From Aquifex sp. (GTDB lineage: Bacteria > Aquificota > Aquificia > Aquificales > Aquificaceae), in contig QNXQ01000108.1 of assembly GCA_003978875.1 (NCBI GenBank), positions 1 through 5,410 on the forward strand: a DNA stretch of 5,410 bases. The letters run 5' to 3'. Both the position numbers and the translations under genes were made by a program. This document shows positions 1-4,859 of the stretch, piece by piece. The notes below the pieces were generated by a model. It had not been told where the DNA came from. It saw only the letters and a program-made list of their open reading frames with translations, and did not search any database. Each line of letters opens with the position of its first letter. Position 1 is the first letter of the stretch.

Positions 1-66
1 TCTTTAACCGTTCCAACAGAGCGACTCTTAGAAGCAGCAGAAAGAATTAAAAATCTCAAGCTTTAA
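1..66 (+). pseudogene. Mirror copy of the dapL 3' end (last 21 codons and stop)
   Basis: Read on the plus strand from base 1, this stretch encodes the same C-terminus (SLTVPTERLLEAAERIKNLK plus a final Leu and TAA) as the intact minus-strand dapL at 242-1405. The nucleotides are identical, not just the protein. The copy enters from outside the window, so its left extent is unknown. It is part of the left arm of the 93-bp inverted repeat. Complete base identity, with no drift even at third positions, argues for a very recent duplication or a chimeric/fold-back artefact rather than an old paralogue. It is not an independent functional gene as far as can be seen here. Confidence 0.85.
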
Positions 67-93
67 TTTCCTCTTCCTCTTTTTTAAATTTTT
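1..93 (+). repeat. Left arm of a 93-bp perfect inverted repeat
   Basis: Bases 1-93 are the exact reverse complement of 215-307. Identity stops at 94 versus 214, where the left copy has five T before a C and the right copy implies six. The left boundary cannot be determined because the arm touches the window edge. The arms are separated by 121 bp (94-214), giving a fold-back structure containing the coaBC start. Confidence 0.93.
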
Positions 94-211
94 CAGCAAA
101 AGGGGTGAGAATTGTCTTTACATTATGTCCTTCTCTCTTGAGCTCCCTTATTAAATCGCAAACCTTGTAAGAAGCTATACCGCCGCAAATTCCTATTAAA
201 ACATTTGCCAT
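56..211 (-). pseudogene. coaBC: 5' fragment of a CoaBC (Dfp) gene, truncated by the inverted repeat
   Basis: The minus strand from the ATG at 209-211 reads MANVLIGICGGIASYKVCDL, then IRELKREGHNVKTILTPFAEKF, before crossing into the repeat and stopping at TGA 56-58 (51 codons in all). GICGGIASYK and the later LTPFAEKF match the N-terminal flavoprotein domain of CoaBC, the bifunctional phosphopantothenoylcysteine decarboxylase/phosphopantothenate-cysteine ligase of coenzyme A synthesis, normally about 400 aa. Only about 42 native codons remain. The last residues (KKEEEEIKA) come from the mirrored dapL downstream sequence and are not CoaBC. The ATG lies 30 nt after the dapL stop on the same strand, as in an operon, but no Shine-Dalgarno is visible before it. 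The fragment cannot be functional. Identification rests on the glycine-rich N-terminus only. Confidence 0.72.
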
Positions 212-214
212 AGA

Positions 215-307
215 AAAAATTTAAAAAAGAGGAAGAGGAAATTAAAGCTTGAGATTTTTAATTCTTTCTGCTGCTTCTAAGAGTCGCTCTGTTGGAACGG
301 TTAAAGA
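215..307 (-). repeat. Right arm of the 93-bp perfect inverted repeat
   Basis: This arm comprises the last codons and stop of intact dapL (244-307, continuing upstream) and 27 bp of downstream sequence rich in GAGGAA-like purines. It is the exact reverse complement of 1-93. It is taken as the native copy because it is continuous with the full dapL gene and leads to a sensible downstream gene start at 211. Confidence 0.93.
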
Positions 308-1405
308 TATCCTGAAATATCCTTCTCCGTACTCACCGAAACCGTTTCCGGGTGTGCAAACTATTCCGGCTTCATCTATGAGTCTTCCGACAAATTCTGC
401 GGAGGTGTATCCCTTAGGGACTTTTATCCAGAGATAGAAGGTATAATCGCTCTTGTAAATTTCAAGACCTATCTTTTCCAGTGCTTCTGTCATTATTTTC
501 TTTCTTTCCCTGTAAACGTTCCTTATCTTTTCTACTTCTTCTTCGGGAAGGTTAAGTGCCGCTATTCCCGCATCTTGAACTGCTCCGAACTGACCGCTAT
601 CTACGTTGGTCTTCACTTTACCAAGCCCTGCAACCAGTTCCTTATTTCCGACGGCCATGCCTATACGCCATCCCGTCATATTGTATGTCTTTGATAATGA
701 GTGAAATTCTATGGCTACGTCTTTTGCTCCCGGAACTTGGAGTATGGATGGCGGTTTTTCCGTTCCCGTGTAGATTTCCGAATACGCGTTATCCGAGGCT
801 ATTATTACATTATTCTTTTTTGCCCAATCTACCAATTTTTCGTAAAACTCCAGGGTAGGAGGTGCAGAGGTTGGGTTATTTGGATAATTAATCCAGATGA
901 TCTTTGCTTTTTCCACTACGTCTTTAGGAATAGAGTCTAAGTCCGGTAAGAAATTGTTTTCCTCTTTTAATGGAACGGTGTAAGGTGTTCCTCCTGCGAA
1001 AATAGCTCCTATTTTGTAAACGGGATACGCAGGGTCGGGGCATAGGACTATGTCTCCCGGGTTTACGAAAGCTAAGGGAAAGTGAGCTATTCCTTCCTTT
1101 GAACCTATTAGAGTGATAACCTCGCTTTGTGGGTCAAGGTCTACACCGAATCTCTTTTTGTACCAATTTGCAACAGCTTCTCTAAAGGCAAGCTTTCCTA
1201 CATAGGAGGGATACTGGTGATTTTCGGGATTTTCAAGGGCTTTCTTTGCAGCCTCTAATATCGGCTTCGGTGTGGGCATATCAGGGTCACCCACTCCGAG
1301 GTCTATCACATCCACACCTTGTTCTATCTTTTCCTGTTTTTTTCTATCGAGTTCTGCAAATAAATACGGTGGTAAAACCTTTAACCTGTCGGAATACTCA
1401 AACAC
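242..1405 (-). CDS. dapL: LL-diaminopimelate aminotransferase
   Basis: A 387-aa class I/II PLP-dependent aminotransferase. The family member DapL converts tetrahydrodipicolinate and glutamate directly to LL-diaminopimelate and 2-oxoglutarate, a one-step bypass in lysine and peptidoglycan precursor synthesis in the cytoplasm. Visible motifs are the N-terminal VIDLGVGDPDMPTP, GSKEG (about 101-105), NYPNNPT (173-179), ASDNAYSEI (203-211), the PLP-binding Lys at about 239 in SLSKTYNMTGWR with the phosphate-contacting Arg at about 247, and the substrate-carboxylate Arg at about 365 in FRISL. The start is GTG at 1403-1405, supported by a strong Shine-Dalgarno 7 nt upstream. The length equals what I recall for the Aquifex enzyme. 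Other family aminotransferases (aspartate or alanine/glutamate type) have the same fold, so the substrate call rests on overall resemblance. Its 3' end is duplicated in inverted orientation at 1-66. Confidence 0.9.
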   Translation of the reverse strand: MFEYSDRLKVLPPYLFAELDRKKQEKIEQGVDVIDLGVGDPDMPTPKPILEAAKKALENPENHQYPSYVGKLAFREAVANWYKKRFGVDLDPQSEVITLIGSKEGIAHFPLAFVNPGDIVLCPDPAYPVYKIGAIFAGGTPYTVPLKEENNFLPDLDSIPKDVVEKAKIIWINYPNNPTSAPPTLEFYEKLVDWAKKNNVIIASDNAYSEIYTGTEKPPSILQVPGAKDVAIEFHSLSKTYNMTGWRIGMAVGNKELVAGLGKVKTNVDSGQFGAVQDAGIAALNLPEEEVEKIRNVYRERKKIMTEALEKIGLEIYKSDYTFYLWIKVPKGYTSAEFVGRLIDEAGIVCTPGNGFGEYGEGYFRISLTVPTERLLEAAERIKNLKL

Positions 1406-1523
1406 TTCCTTGACCTCCTTTCTGGGGTTTTGAAAAAAGATTTTACAGGAAAAGCCCTATATCTGAACATTCTATTGTATCGCTTCAATTGTTTTTCGTC
1501 TTTCAGTTGTTAATTTAAGGATT
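1406..1523. other. Divergent intergenic region between dapL and the coiled-coil ORF
   Basis: This 118-bp AT-rich stretch holds the dapL Shine-Dalgarno at 1413-1420. The minus strand contains TTGAAG (1481-1486) and a TACAAT (about 1471-1476), but they are not at a standard -35/-10 distance from each other, so no promoter is called. No RNA gene or hairpin terminator was seen. Confidence 0.4.
1413..1420 (-). promoter_or_regulatory. Ribosome binding site fixing the dapL GTG start
   Basis: The minus strand reads AAGGAGGT, a full anti-16S match, ending 7 nt before the GTG at 1403-1405. It justifies a GTG start for dapL. Confidence 0.85.
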
Positions 1524-1670
1524 ATGGATTGGGAACAGGTTTTGGCTGTTATCTTTGGTATAGCAGGTTTTACGTCTATATTTATGTTTTTAATTAACAG
1601 ACAGATTGATATGGTCAATAAAAGGATTGATAGTGTAGAGAAAAGAATTGATGATATCCCCCTCAGCTAA
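1524..1670 (+). pseudogene. Small membrane/coiled-coil protein, probably truncated at its 3' end
   Basis: The ATG at 1524 gives 48 codons to TAA at 1668-1670. Residues 6-24 (VLAVIFGIAGFTSIFMFLI) form one hydrophobic membrane segment. They are followed by a charged heptad tract in which Ile-Asp recurs every seven residues (RQID, KRID, KRID), as in a parallel coiled coil. The heptads stop abruptly at DDI and the ORF ends with PLS, encoded by sequence that belongs, on the other strand, to the SCP2-like gene. The start has a modest AAGG at 1517-1520. The layout (one N-terminal helix plus KRID heptads) resembles short hypothetical membrane-anchored coiled-coil proteins of thermophiles, and the intact form was probably longer. 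It is divergent from dapL, with 118 bp between starts. No function is assigned. It overlaps the SCP2-like frame by 81 bp. Confidence 0.5.
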
Positions 1671-1907
1671 CTTTTTCCAGTTTTCTTGAGAAGCCCATAG
1701 GACAAAGTCGTATTTACCGCTATCCGCTTTTCCTGTTTCAACTACCTTCCCATTTTCCACCTTTATGTATACTCCTTCATCCTCCTTTCCTTCTACGAAG
1801 TACTTTATCTTTGCGGAAAAGTCTTTTAACTCCTTTGTCAATTTTTCGTTGCTGTTCCACTTCTCAGCGTAATCCTTTATCCAGTCCTCAGAAAGGAATT
1901 TATACAT
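1590..1907 (-). pseudogene. SCP2 sterol-transfer-like protein, C-terminus replaced
   Basis: The frame is 105 aa starting at ATG 1905-1907, with a strong Shine-Dalgarno (AGGAGGAG, 1911-1918). Residues 1-85 look like the SCP2-like small protein family found in many bacteria: N-terminal FLSEDWIKDYAEKWN, then VYIKVENGKVV, YDFVLWASQENWKKLAEGDI. Family proteins should continue with a helix and roughly 25-45 further residues closing the lipid-binding pocket. Here, after GDI (about 1653), the frame reads through the reverse complement of the plus-strand coiled-coil ORF (INSFLYTINPFIDHINLSVN) to a chance stop. I infer a 3'-truncated gene joined to foreign sequence. It is the last member of the minus-strand DUF2173 cluster, 40 nt after the preceding stop, so it was probably cotranscribed. 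The product would be unlikely to fold normally. SCP2 family assignment is by pattern only. Confidence 0.6.
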
Positions 1908-1921
1908 ACTCTCCTCCTATA

Positions 1922-1941
1922 AAAAGAAAAGAAAAGAAAAG
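1922..1941 (-). repeat. Pentanucleotide tandem repeat (AAAAG)x4 upstream of the SCP2-like RBS
   Basis: The plus strand reads AAAAG four times in succession; the sense strand of the operon reads CTTTT four times. It fills most of the 40-nt gap between the second DUF2173 gene and the SCP2-like start, just upstream of the Shine-Dalgarno at 1911-1918. Confidence 0.85.
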
Positions 1942-1947
1942 GCAAAA

Positions 1948-2283
1948 TCAGGCACCTGCTTCTTCCATTAGAGCCTTGAAAACTTCGTTAAAGGAAACCT
2001 CATCGTTTTTAACAAAAACTCCTATATTACCCATAACACACACTGAATACTTGGGTCCGGTTAATGCCCATCCCTTGAGGGGAGTCCACTCCTTTCCCGA
2101 AAGAGCTGTATAGCCATCCACTTGCATTTTAGCCATAGCGTTGTTTGCAGCACACATTTCCGCTGCCATTGCAGCTTCTTCTTCTGTAATATCTCCTTTG
2201 TAAGCAATTAACTTTCCATCGTCGGAAAACTCACCTACCGCAAATACGCCTTTAATTTGTAAAAGTTTGTCCAAGTTTGCCAT
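1948..2283 (-). CDS. DUF2173-family protein, second tandem copy
   Basis: A 111-aa soluble protein with no signal peptide or membrane segment. The pattern LLQIKGVFAVGEFSDDGKLI, then YKGDITEEEA, MAAEMCAANNAM, and near the C-terminus CVMGNIGVFV, is that of the DUF2173 family as I know it; the biochemical role is undescribed to my knowledge. Two cysteines (about 44 in MCAAN and 82 in CVMGN) are conserved with the neighbouring paralogue at 2298-2639, with which it shares long identical blocks (GEFSDDGKLIAY, MCAAN, MGN.GVFV). The N-terminal 'L..KGV.A.GEF..DGKL' layout is reminiscent of Roadblock/LC7-like dimerisation folds, which is inference only. The start is ATG 2281-2283, with a Shine-Dalgarno overlapping the stop codon of the upstream gene. 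It is expected to be transcribed from the sigma-54-type promoter at 2679-2694. Confidence 0.85.
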   Translation of the reverse strand: MANLDKLLQIKGVFAVGEFSDDGKLIAYKGDITEEEAAMAAEMCAANNAMAKMQVDGYTALSGKEWTPLKGWALTGPKYSVCVMGNIGVFVKNDEVSFNEVFKALMEEAGA

Positions 2284-2292
2284 ATTTACTTA

Positions 2293-2300
2293 CCCCCTTA
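2293..2300 (-). promoter_or_regulatory. Ribosome binding site overlapping the upstream stop codon
   Basis: The minus strand reads TAAGGGGGTAAG: the TAA stop of the upstream DUF2173 gene (2298-2300) is embedded in the AAGGGGGT Shine-Dalgarno of the next. There are 14 nt between the stop and the next ATG. This implies translational coupling and equal output of the two paralogues. Confidence 0.75.
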
Positions 2301-2639
2301 AATGAACTTGGAAAGAGTTTCAAAAATCTTGTCAAAATCTGCTTTATCAAGCTCTACAAAAACACCTACATTACCCATAATGCAAGCTGTGTATTTTCCT
2401 CCCGCTACCGCAAACCCTACCACAGGATAAAATCCATCCTTGCCTGTGTACATGCTCCAGCCTTTTGCCTGCATGTTTCCCATCATCTTATTTGCGGCAC
2501 ACATAAGTGCTGCCATTTCCGCTTCCTTTTCACTTATATCTCCGTAGTAGGCTATTAGCTTTCCATCATCTGAAAATTCACCAGCTGCAACAACTCCCGG
2601 TAAAGACATAAGCTCCTTAAGCTTACTCAGCGTAGCCAT
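2298..2639 (-). CDS. DUF2173-family protein, first tandem copy
   Basis: A 113-aa soluble protein. Key segments are LMSLPGVVAAGEFSDDGKLI (about 10-29), YYGDISEKEAEMAALMCAAN with Cys47, GNMQAKGW, and ACIMGNVGVFV with Cys86. This matches the DUF2173 family consensus more closely than its partner downstream, especially MMGNMQAKG and the C-terminal DKADFDKIF. The function is unknown; members are small cytoplasmic proteins, often in energy-metabolism contexts as far as I recall. The start is ATG 2637-2639, with a textbook Shine-Dalgarno (GGAGGTGA, 2646-2653). It is the first gene after the sigma-54-type promoter, with a predicted 29-nt leader. The two copies arose by tandem duplication and have diverged mainly in the central 55-80 region, so they may form a heteromer. 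Confidence 0.87.
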   Translation of the reverse strand: MATLSKLKELMSLPGVVAAGEFSDDGKLIAYYGDISEKEAEMAALMCAANKMMGNMQAKGWSMYTGKDGFYPVVGFAVAGGKYTACIMGNVGVFVELDKADFDKIFETLSKFI

Positions 2640-2678
2640 ACTTACTCACCTCCAAAAGATTTCCTCGTTAAATTTGGT

Positions 2679-2694
2679 TGCAAAATTTATGCCA
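2679..2694 (-). promoter_or_regulatory. Sigma-54 (-24/-12) promoter of the DUF2173 operon
   Basis: The minus strand reads TGGCATAAATTTTGCA. Against the sigma-54 consensus TGGCAC-N5-TTGCW it matches every position except the sixth (T for C), and the diagnostic GG-N10-GC spacing is exact. The predicted start is A at about 2668, leaving a 29-nt leader with a strong RBS before the ATG at 2639. Such promoters require an ATP-dependent NtrC-family activator, and one is encoded at the right end of the window. Confidence 0.75.
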
Positions 2695-2767
2695 GAAAAA
2701 GAATTAATTCCTTACCTCAAAATTAAGCCATTTAATTACTTATTGCTTCCCCGTAATGTTTCATCGT

Positions 2768-2782
2768 TGCAACAGTGTTGCA
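2768..2782. promoter_or_regulatory. Perfect 15-bp palindrome, candidate activator (enhancer) site
   Basis: TGCAACAGTGTTGCA has two perfect 7-bp arms around a single central base. Its centre (2775) is about 107 bp upstream of the predicted sigma-54 start. This is the usual position and size for a dimeric Fis-type helix-turn-helix activator such as NtrC, whose sites are TGCA...TGCA-like. The one-base centre makes it unsuitable as an RNA hairpin. Which activator binds is unknown. Confidence 0.6.
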
Positions 2783-2793
2783 CTAATTTTGCA

Positions 2794-3417
2794 TCAGATA
2801 ATCTTTACACTCGTTAGCATCCTGCTTTTCGTTTTATCTCTCCTATAAGATGGTAGTTCCTCAGAACATATAGTGCATTTTTCCCATATGAATAAGTCTT
2901 CAATTCCTTCTTCCAGAAGTTGGCATTTTGCTTCCTCTTGAGGGTCGAAAAAGAGTTTATTATTCCTGTTTATTAAGTTCCTTGAAAATATCTCTTTAAA
3001 TTCATTTCCCACTTCATAGCAGCAGGACTTGGCAGCAGGGAAGATAAAAGCTTTTAGTTTCCCTCTCTCGTATTTTCTCAATTCTTCTAGAGTTTTGTGA
3101 ATTATTTTCTTCATTAACCCTCTCCATCCTGCGTGGATTACTCCTACCCAATCTCTTCCCAGAACCACTATGGGTACACAGTCCGCAGTCCTGACTCCTA
3201 TTTCAAAATTTTTAAGATTTGTAATCACTGCATCTCCTATTCTGGGAGGAAAATCCCTTTCGGTAACCTTTATTACAACGTCAGTATGTCTCTGAATAGG
3301 AGTATAGACTCTTTCGTTACCCGTATAGCGAGTTAATCTTATCAGTTTATTGTCTATCTTTAGTTCAAGAATTACTTTTTGAGCTTCTTTGCCTTTTCCG
3401 CAGTTTTCTCTATGCAT
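2794..3417 (-). CDS. pgeF: PgeF/YfiH-type laccase-domain protein
   Basis: The frame is 207 aa from ATG 3415-3417. Members of this family (once called polyphenol oxidase or multicopper laccase-like) bind one metal through one Cys and two His; studied members act as purine nucleoside phosphorylase/adenosine deaminase or as peptidoglycan editing factor. The ligand motifs are all present: QRHTD with His44, VRTADCVP with Cys80, and VGVIHAGWRG with His96. SCCYEVG (131-137) and the C-terminal SYRRD (190-194) are also typical. It is slightly shorter than the usual 230-260 aa, mainly in the N-terminal region. The ATG overlaps the proC 3' end by 46 nt in another frame, with a weak AAAGGT about 11 nt upstream. 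The conserved part may begin only near residue 16, but no canonical in-frame start exists there. It is probably cotranscribed with proC, and ends just before the enhancer palindrome. Confidence 0.85.
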   Translation of the reverse strand: MHRENCGKGKEAQKVILELKIDNKLIRLTRYTGNERVYTPIQRHTDVVIKVTERDFPPRIGDAVITNLKNFEIGVRTADCVPIVVLGRDWVGVIHAGWRGLMKKIIHKTLEELRKYERGKLKAFIFPAAKSCCYEVGNEFKEIFSRNLINRNNKLFFDPQEEAKCQLLEEGIEDLFIWEKCTICSEELPSYRRDKTKSRMLTSVKII

Positions 3418-4154
3418 TCCATGACTATACCTTTGAATCCTTTAGCTTCAAGAAATTTCAACCCTTCTATAGTTGTTCCTGCAGGTGAGGTTACCTTTGT
3501 AATAATTTCATTGGGATTCTGAGAGAACTCTTTTAACAACTTTGCACTACCGATTACGGTATCGATAGCTATCTTTAAAGCCTGATTGTATTGAAAGCCT
3601 TGATGAACTCCTGCAAGAGCTAAACCATCTAAAAATGCGAGTATATAAGCGGGTCCACTTCCAGCCAGTGCGGTAAACGGGTCAAAGAGATTTTCATCTA
3701 TTCTGTAAAGAGAACCGCAACTTAAGAAAATTTCTTCAACCTTTTCTCTTTCTCCCTCTGTAAGTTTGCCATTATCGGTTATTGCCATAACACCACTTCC
3801 GACGGCTACCGCGATGTTGGGCATAACCCTTACTATTTTTTTATCCTTTCCTACAATACCCTCGATATCCTCTATTTTTGCACCTGCCATTATGCTGACT
3901 AAAATACCCTTGTAATCTTTCAGCTTCTCGAGAACACTTTTGGCATCCTTAGGTTTTACCGCTATTATTACCAATTCGGAGGTATCCGCTAAAAACTTTA
4001 TATCACTGGCAAAGGCTATTCCCATTTCAACTGCAAGGTTCCTCTTTTCTGGGACAATATCCGTAACGGTAATATTTTCCTTTCCCACCTTCCTTGAAAA
4101 GCAAAGAGCAAAAGCTTGTCCCATATTTCCAAAGCCTACAATCCCTATCCGCAT
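3372..4154 (-). CDS. proC: Pyrroline-5-carboxylate reductase
   Basis: A 260-aa protein from ATG 4152-4154. It catalyses the last step of proline synthesis, reducing 1-pyrroline-5-carboxylate to proline with NAD(P)H in the cytoplasm. The N-terminus MRIGIVGFGNMGQAFA is the dinucleotide-binding beta-alpha-beta with GxGxMG. VKPKD marks the core, and the C-terminal dimerisation/active-site domain contains ALAGSGPAYILAFLDGLALA and KVTSPAGTTIEGL, both hallmark motifs. A GTG at 4173-4175 would add seven residues (ending ..NILT) but would place the start inside rsmE, and Rossmann proteins of this family begin right at the first strand, so the ATG is preferred. No Shine-Dalgarno precedes either start. 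The second beta strand ends in an Asp (VTDIVPEKR), which may favour NADH. It overlaps the downstream pgeF-like frame by 46 nt and is divergent from rsmE with only 15 bp between ATGs. Confidence 0.93.
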   Translation of the reverse strand: MRIGIVGFGNMGQAFALCFSRKVGKENITVTDIVPEKRNLAVEMGIAFASDIKFLADTSELVIIAVKPKDAKSVLEKLKDYKGILVSIMAGAKIEDIEGIVGKDKKIVRVMPNIAVAVGSGVMAITDNGKLTEGEREKVEEIFLSCGSLYRIDENLFDPFTALAGSGPAYILAFLDGLALAGVHQGFQYNQALKIAIDTVIGSAKLLKEFSQNPNEIITKVTSPAGTTIEGLKFLEAKGFKGIVMECIEKTAEKAKKLKK

Positions 4155-4169
4155 AGTTAAGATATTAGC

Positions 4170-4859
4170 ATGCACGTCTTTTACAGCGAAGAAAAGAAAG
4201 GGAACATTCTAATTCTGGAAGAGGGAGAGGTAAAACATTTCAGAGTGAGAAGAATAGGAAGGGAAGAGGAGTTCGGAGTAATATACGAAGAGAAAATTTA
4301 CCTTTGCAAAGTAGAAAGAGAAGAAAAGTCCAGAATTTTTTGTAAGATTGTGGGTCAGTTAGAAACTAAAAAACCGCCCAAGGATATTACACTCTATCAA
4401 TGTATTACTGTGGAGCTAAAAACTATGGACACAATAGTGAGACAAATTACGGAGCTAGGTGTAAAGAAATTTGTGCCGGTTATATCCGAAAGGAGCTTTA
4501 GAAAAAAAGATGCTATTAAAAAAAGACTTGAAAAATGGAAAAAGATAGCTGTTGAGGCTATGAAACAAGCAAAAAGGCCTATACACCTTCAAGTATCCGA
4601 ACCTATGGAATTGAAAGAGTTAGAGCCTATCCACGAGGAGAACATTGTCCTCGATAATTTCTACGAAGGTATTAAGGTGAGAAATGTAAATCTTACAGCG
4701 GAAAATTTTGGTGTAGTTGTAGGACCGGAAGGCGGATTTTCCGAGAAAGAGGGAAGAATATTAAGAGAGAAGGGTTTCAAGTCGGTTATTCTTGAACCCT
4801 ATACTTTGAGGAGCGAAACCGCAACGGTTTCCATAGTCTCTATCCTAATGAACTGTTAA
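4170..4859 (+). CDS. rsmE: 16S rRNA m3U1498 methyltransferase RsmE
   Basis: A 229-aa SPOUT-class methyltransferase, the family's usual length, which N3-methylates U1498 of 16S rRNA in the 30S subunit using S-adenosylmethionine. The N-terminal PUA-like RNA-binding part shows HVFYSE and VKHFRVRRIG (about 21-30). The middle has QITELGVKKFVPVISERS (92-109) and VEAMKQAKRP, a variant of the common EAxEQSxR. The C-terminal trefoil-knot SAM site is VVGPEGGFSEKE (about 183-194) and LRSETATV (213-220), both diagnostic. The ATG at 4170 has no recognisable Shine-Dalgarno and only 15 bp separate it from the divergent proC ATG, so the transcript may be leaderless. Its last 15 nt overlap the 3' end of the convergent NtrC-type gene. 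Confidence 0.93.
   Translation: MHVFYSEEKKGNILILEEGEVKHFRVRRIGREEEFGVIYEEKIYLCKVEREEKSRIFCKIVGQLETKKPPKDITLYQCITVELKTMDTIVRQITELGVKKFVPVISERSFRKKDAIKKRLEKWKKIAVEAMKQAKRPIHLQVSEPMELKELEPIHEENIVLDNFYEGIKVRNVNLTAENFGVVVGPEGGFSEKEGRILREKGFKSVILEPYTLRSETATVSIVSILMNC

Noticed and set aside
1..307. Insertion-sequence terminal inverted repeats
   Set aside because: The arms contain dapL coding sequence, the loop holds a coaBC start and no transposase, and no target-site duplication can be seen.
1460..1500. Sigma-70-type promoter for dapL
   Set aside because: TTGAAG and TACAAT are present on the minus strand but not in a proper order and spacing, so no supported promoter can be stated.
1524..1670. 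Complete small membrane protein or toxin of a toxin-antitoxin pair
   Set aside because: The heptad pattern ends exactly where the opposite SCP2-like gene loses its family resemblance, so truncation is the simpler explanation. No partner gene is adjacent.
2701..2737. Further short symmetric elements (GAATTAATTC at 2701-2710; AATTAA-N5-TTAATT at 2721-2737)
   Set aside because: Both are simple AT-rich symmetries likely by chance in this base composition. They lie between the palindrome and the sigma-54 promoter, so they are noted but not called as sites.
2768..2782. Palindrome as a transcription terminator for the PgeF-like gene
   Set aside because: The arms meet at a single base, so no hairpin loop can form, and no T-run follows on the minus strand. 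An operator or enhancer site fits better.
4155..4175. Upstream GTG start for proC adding seven residues
   Set aside because: It would overlap the rsmE start codon, has no RBS, and adds residues before the first Rossmann strand that family members lack. The ATG at 4152-4154 is preferred.
3940..4212. Plus-strand open frame overlapping the proC start region
   Set aside because: It is antisense to a gene with clear ProC motifs, has no recognisable domain or RBS, and is best explained as a shadow frame. The same applies to the plus-strand frames inside dapL, the DUF2173 genes and the PgeF-like gene, and to the plus-strand frame opposite the NtrC-type gene.
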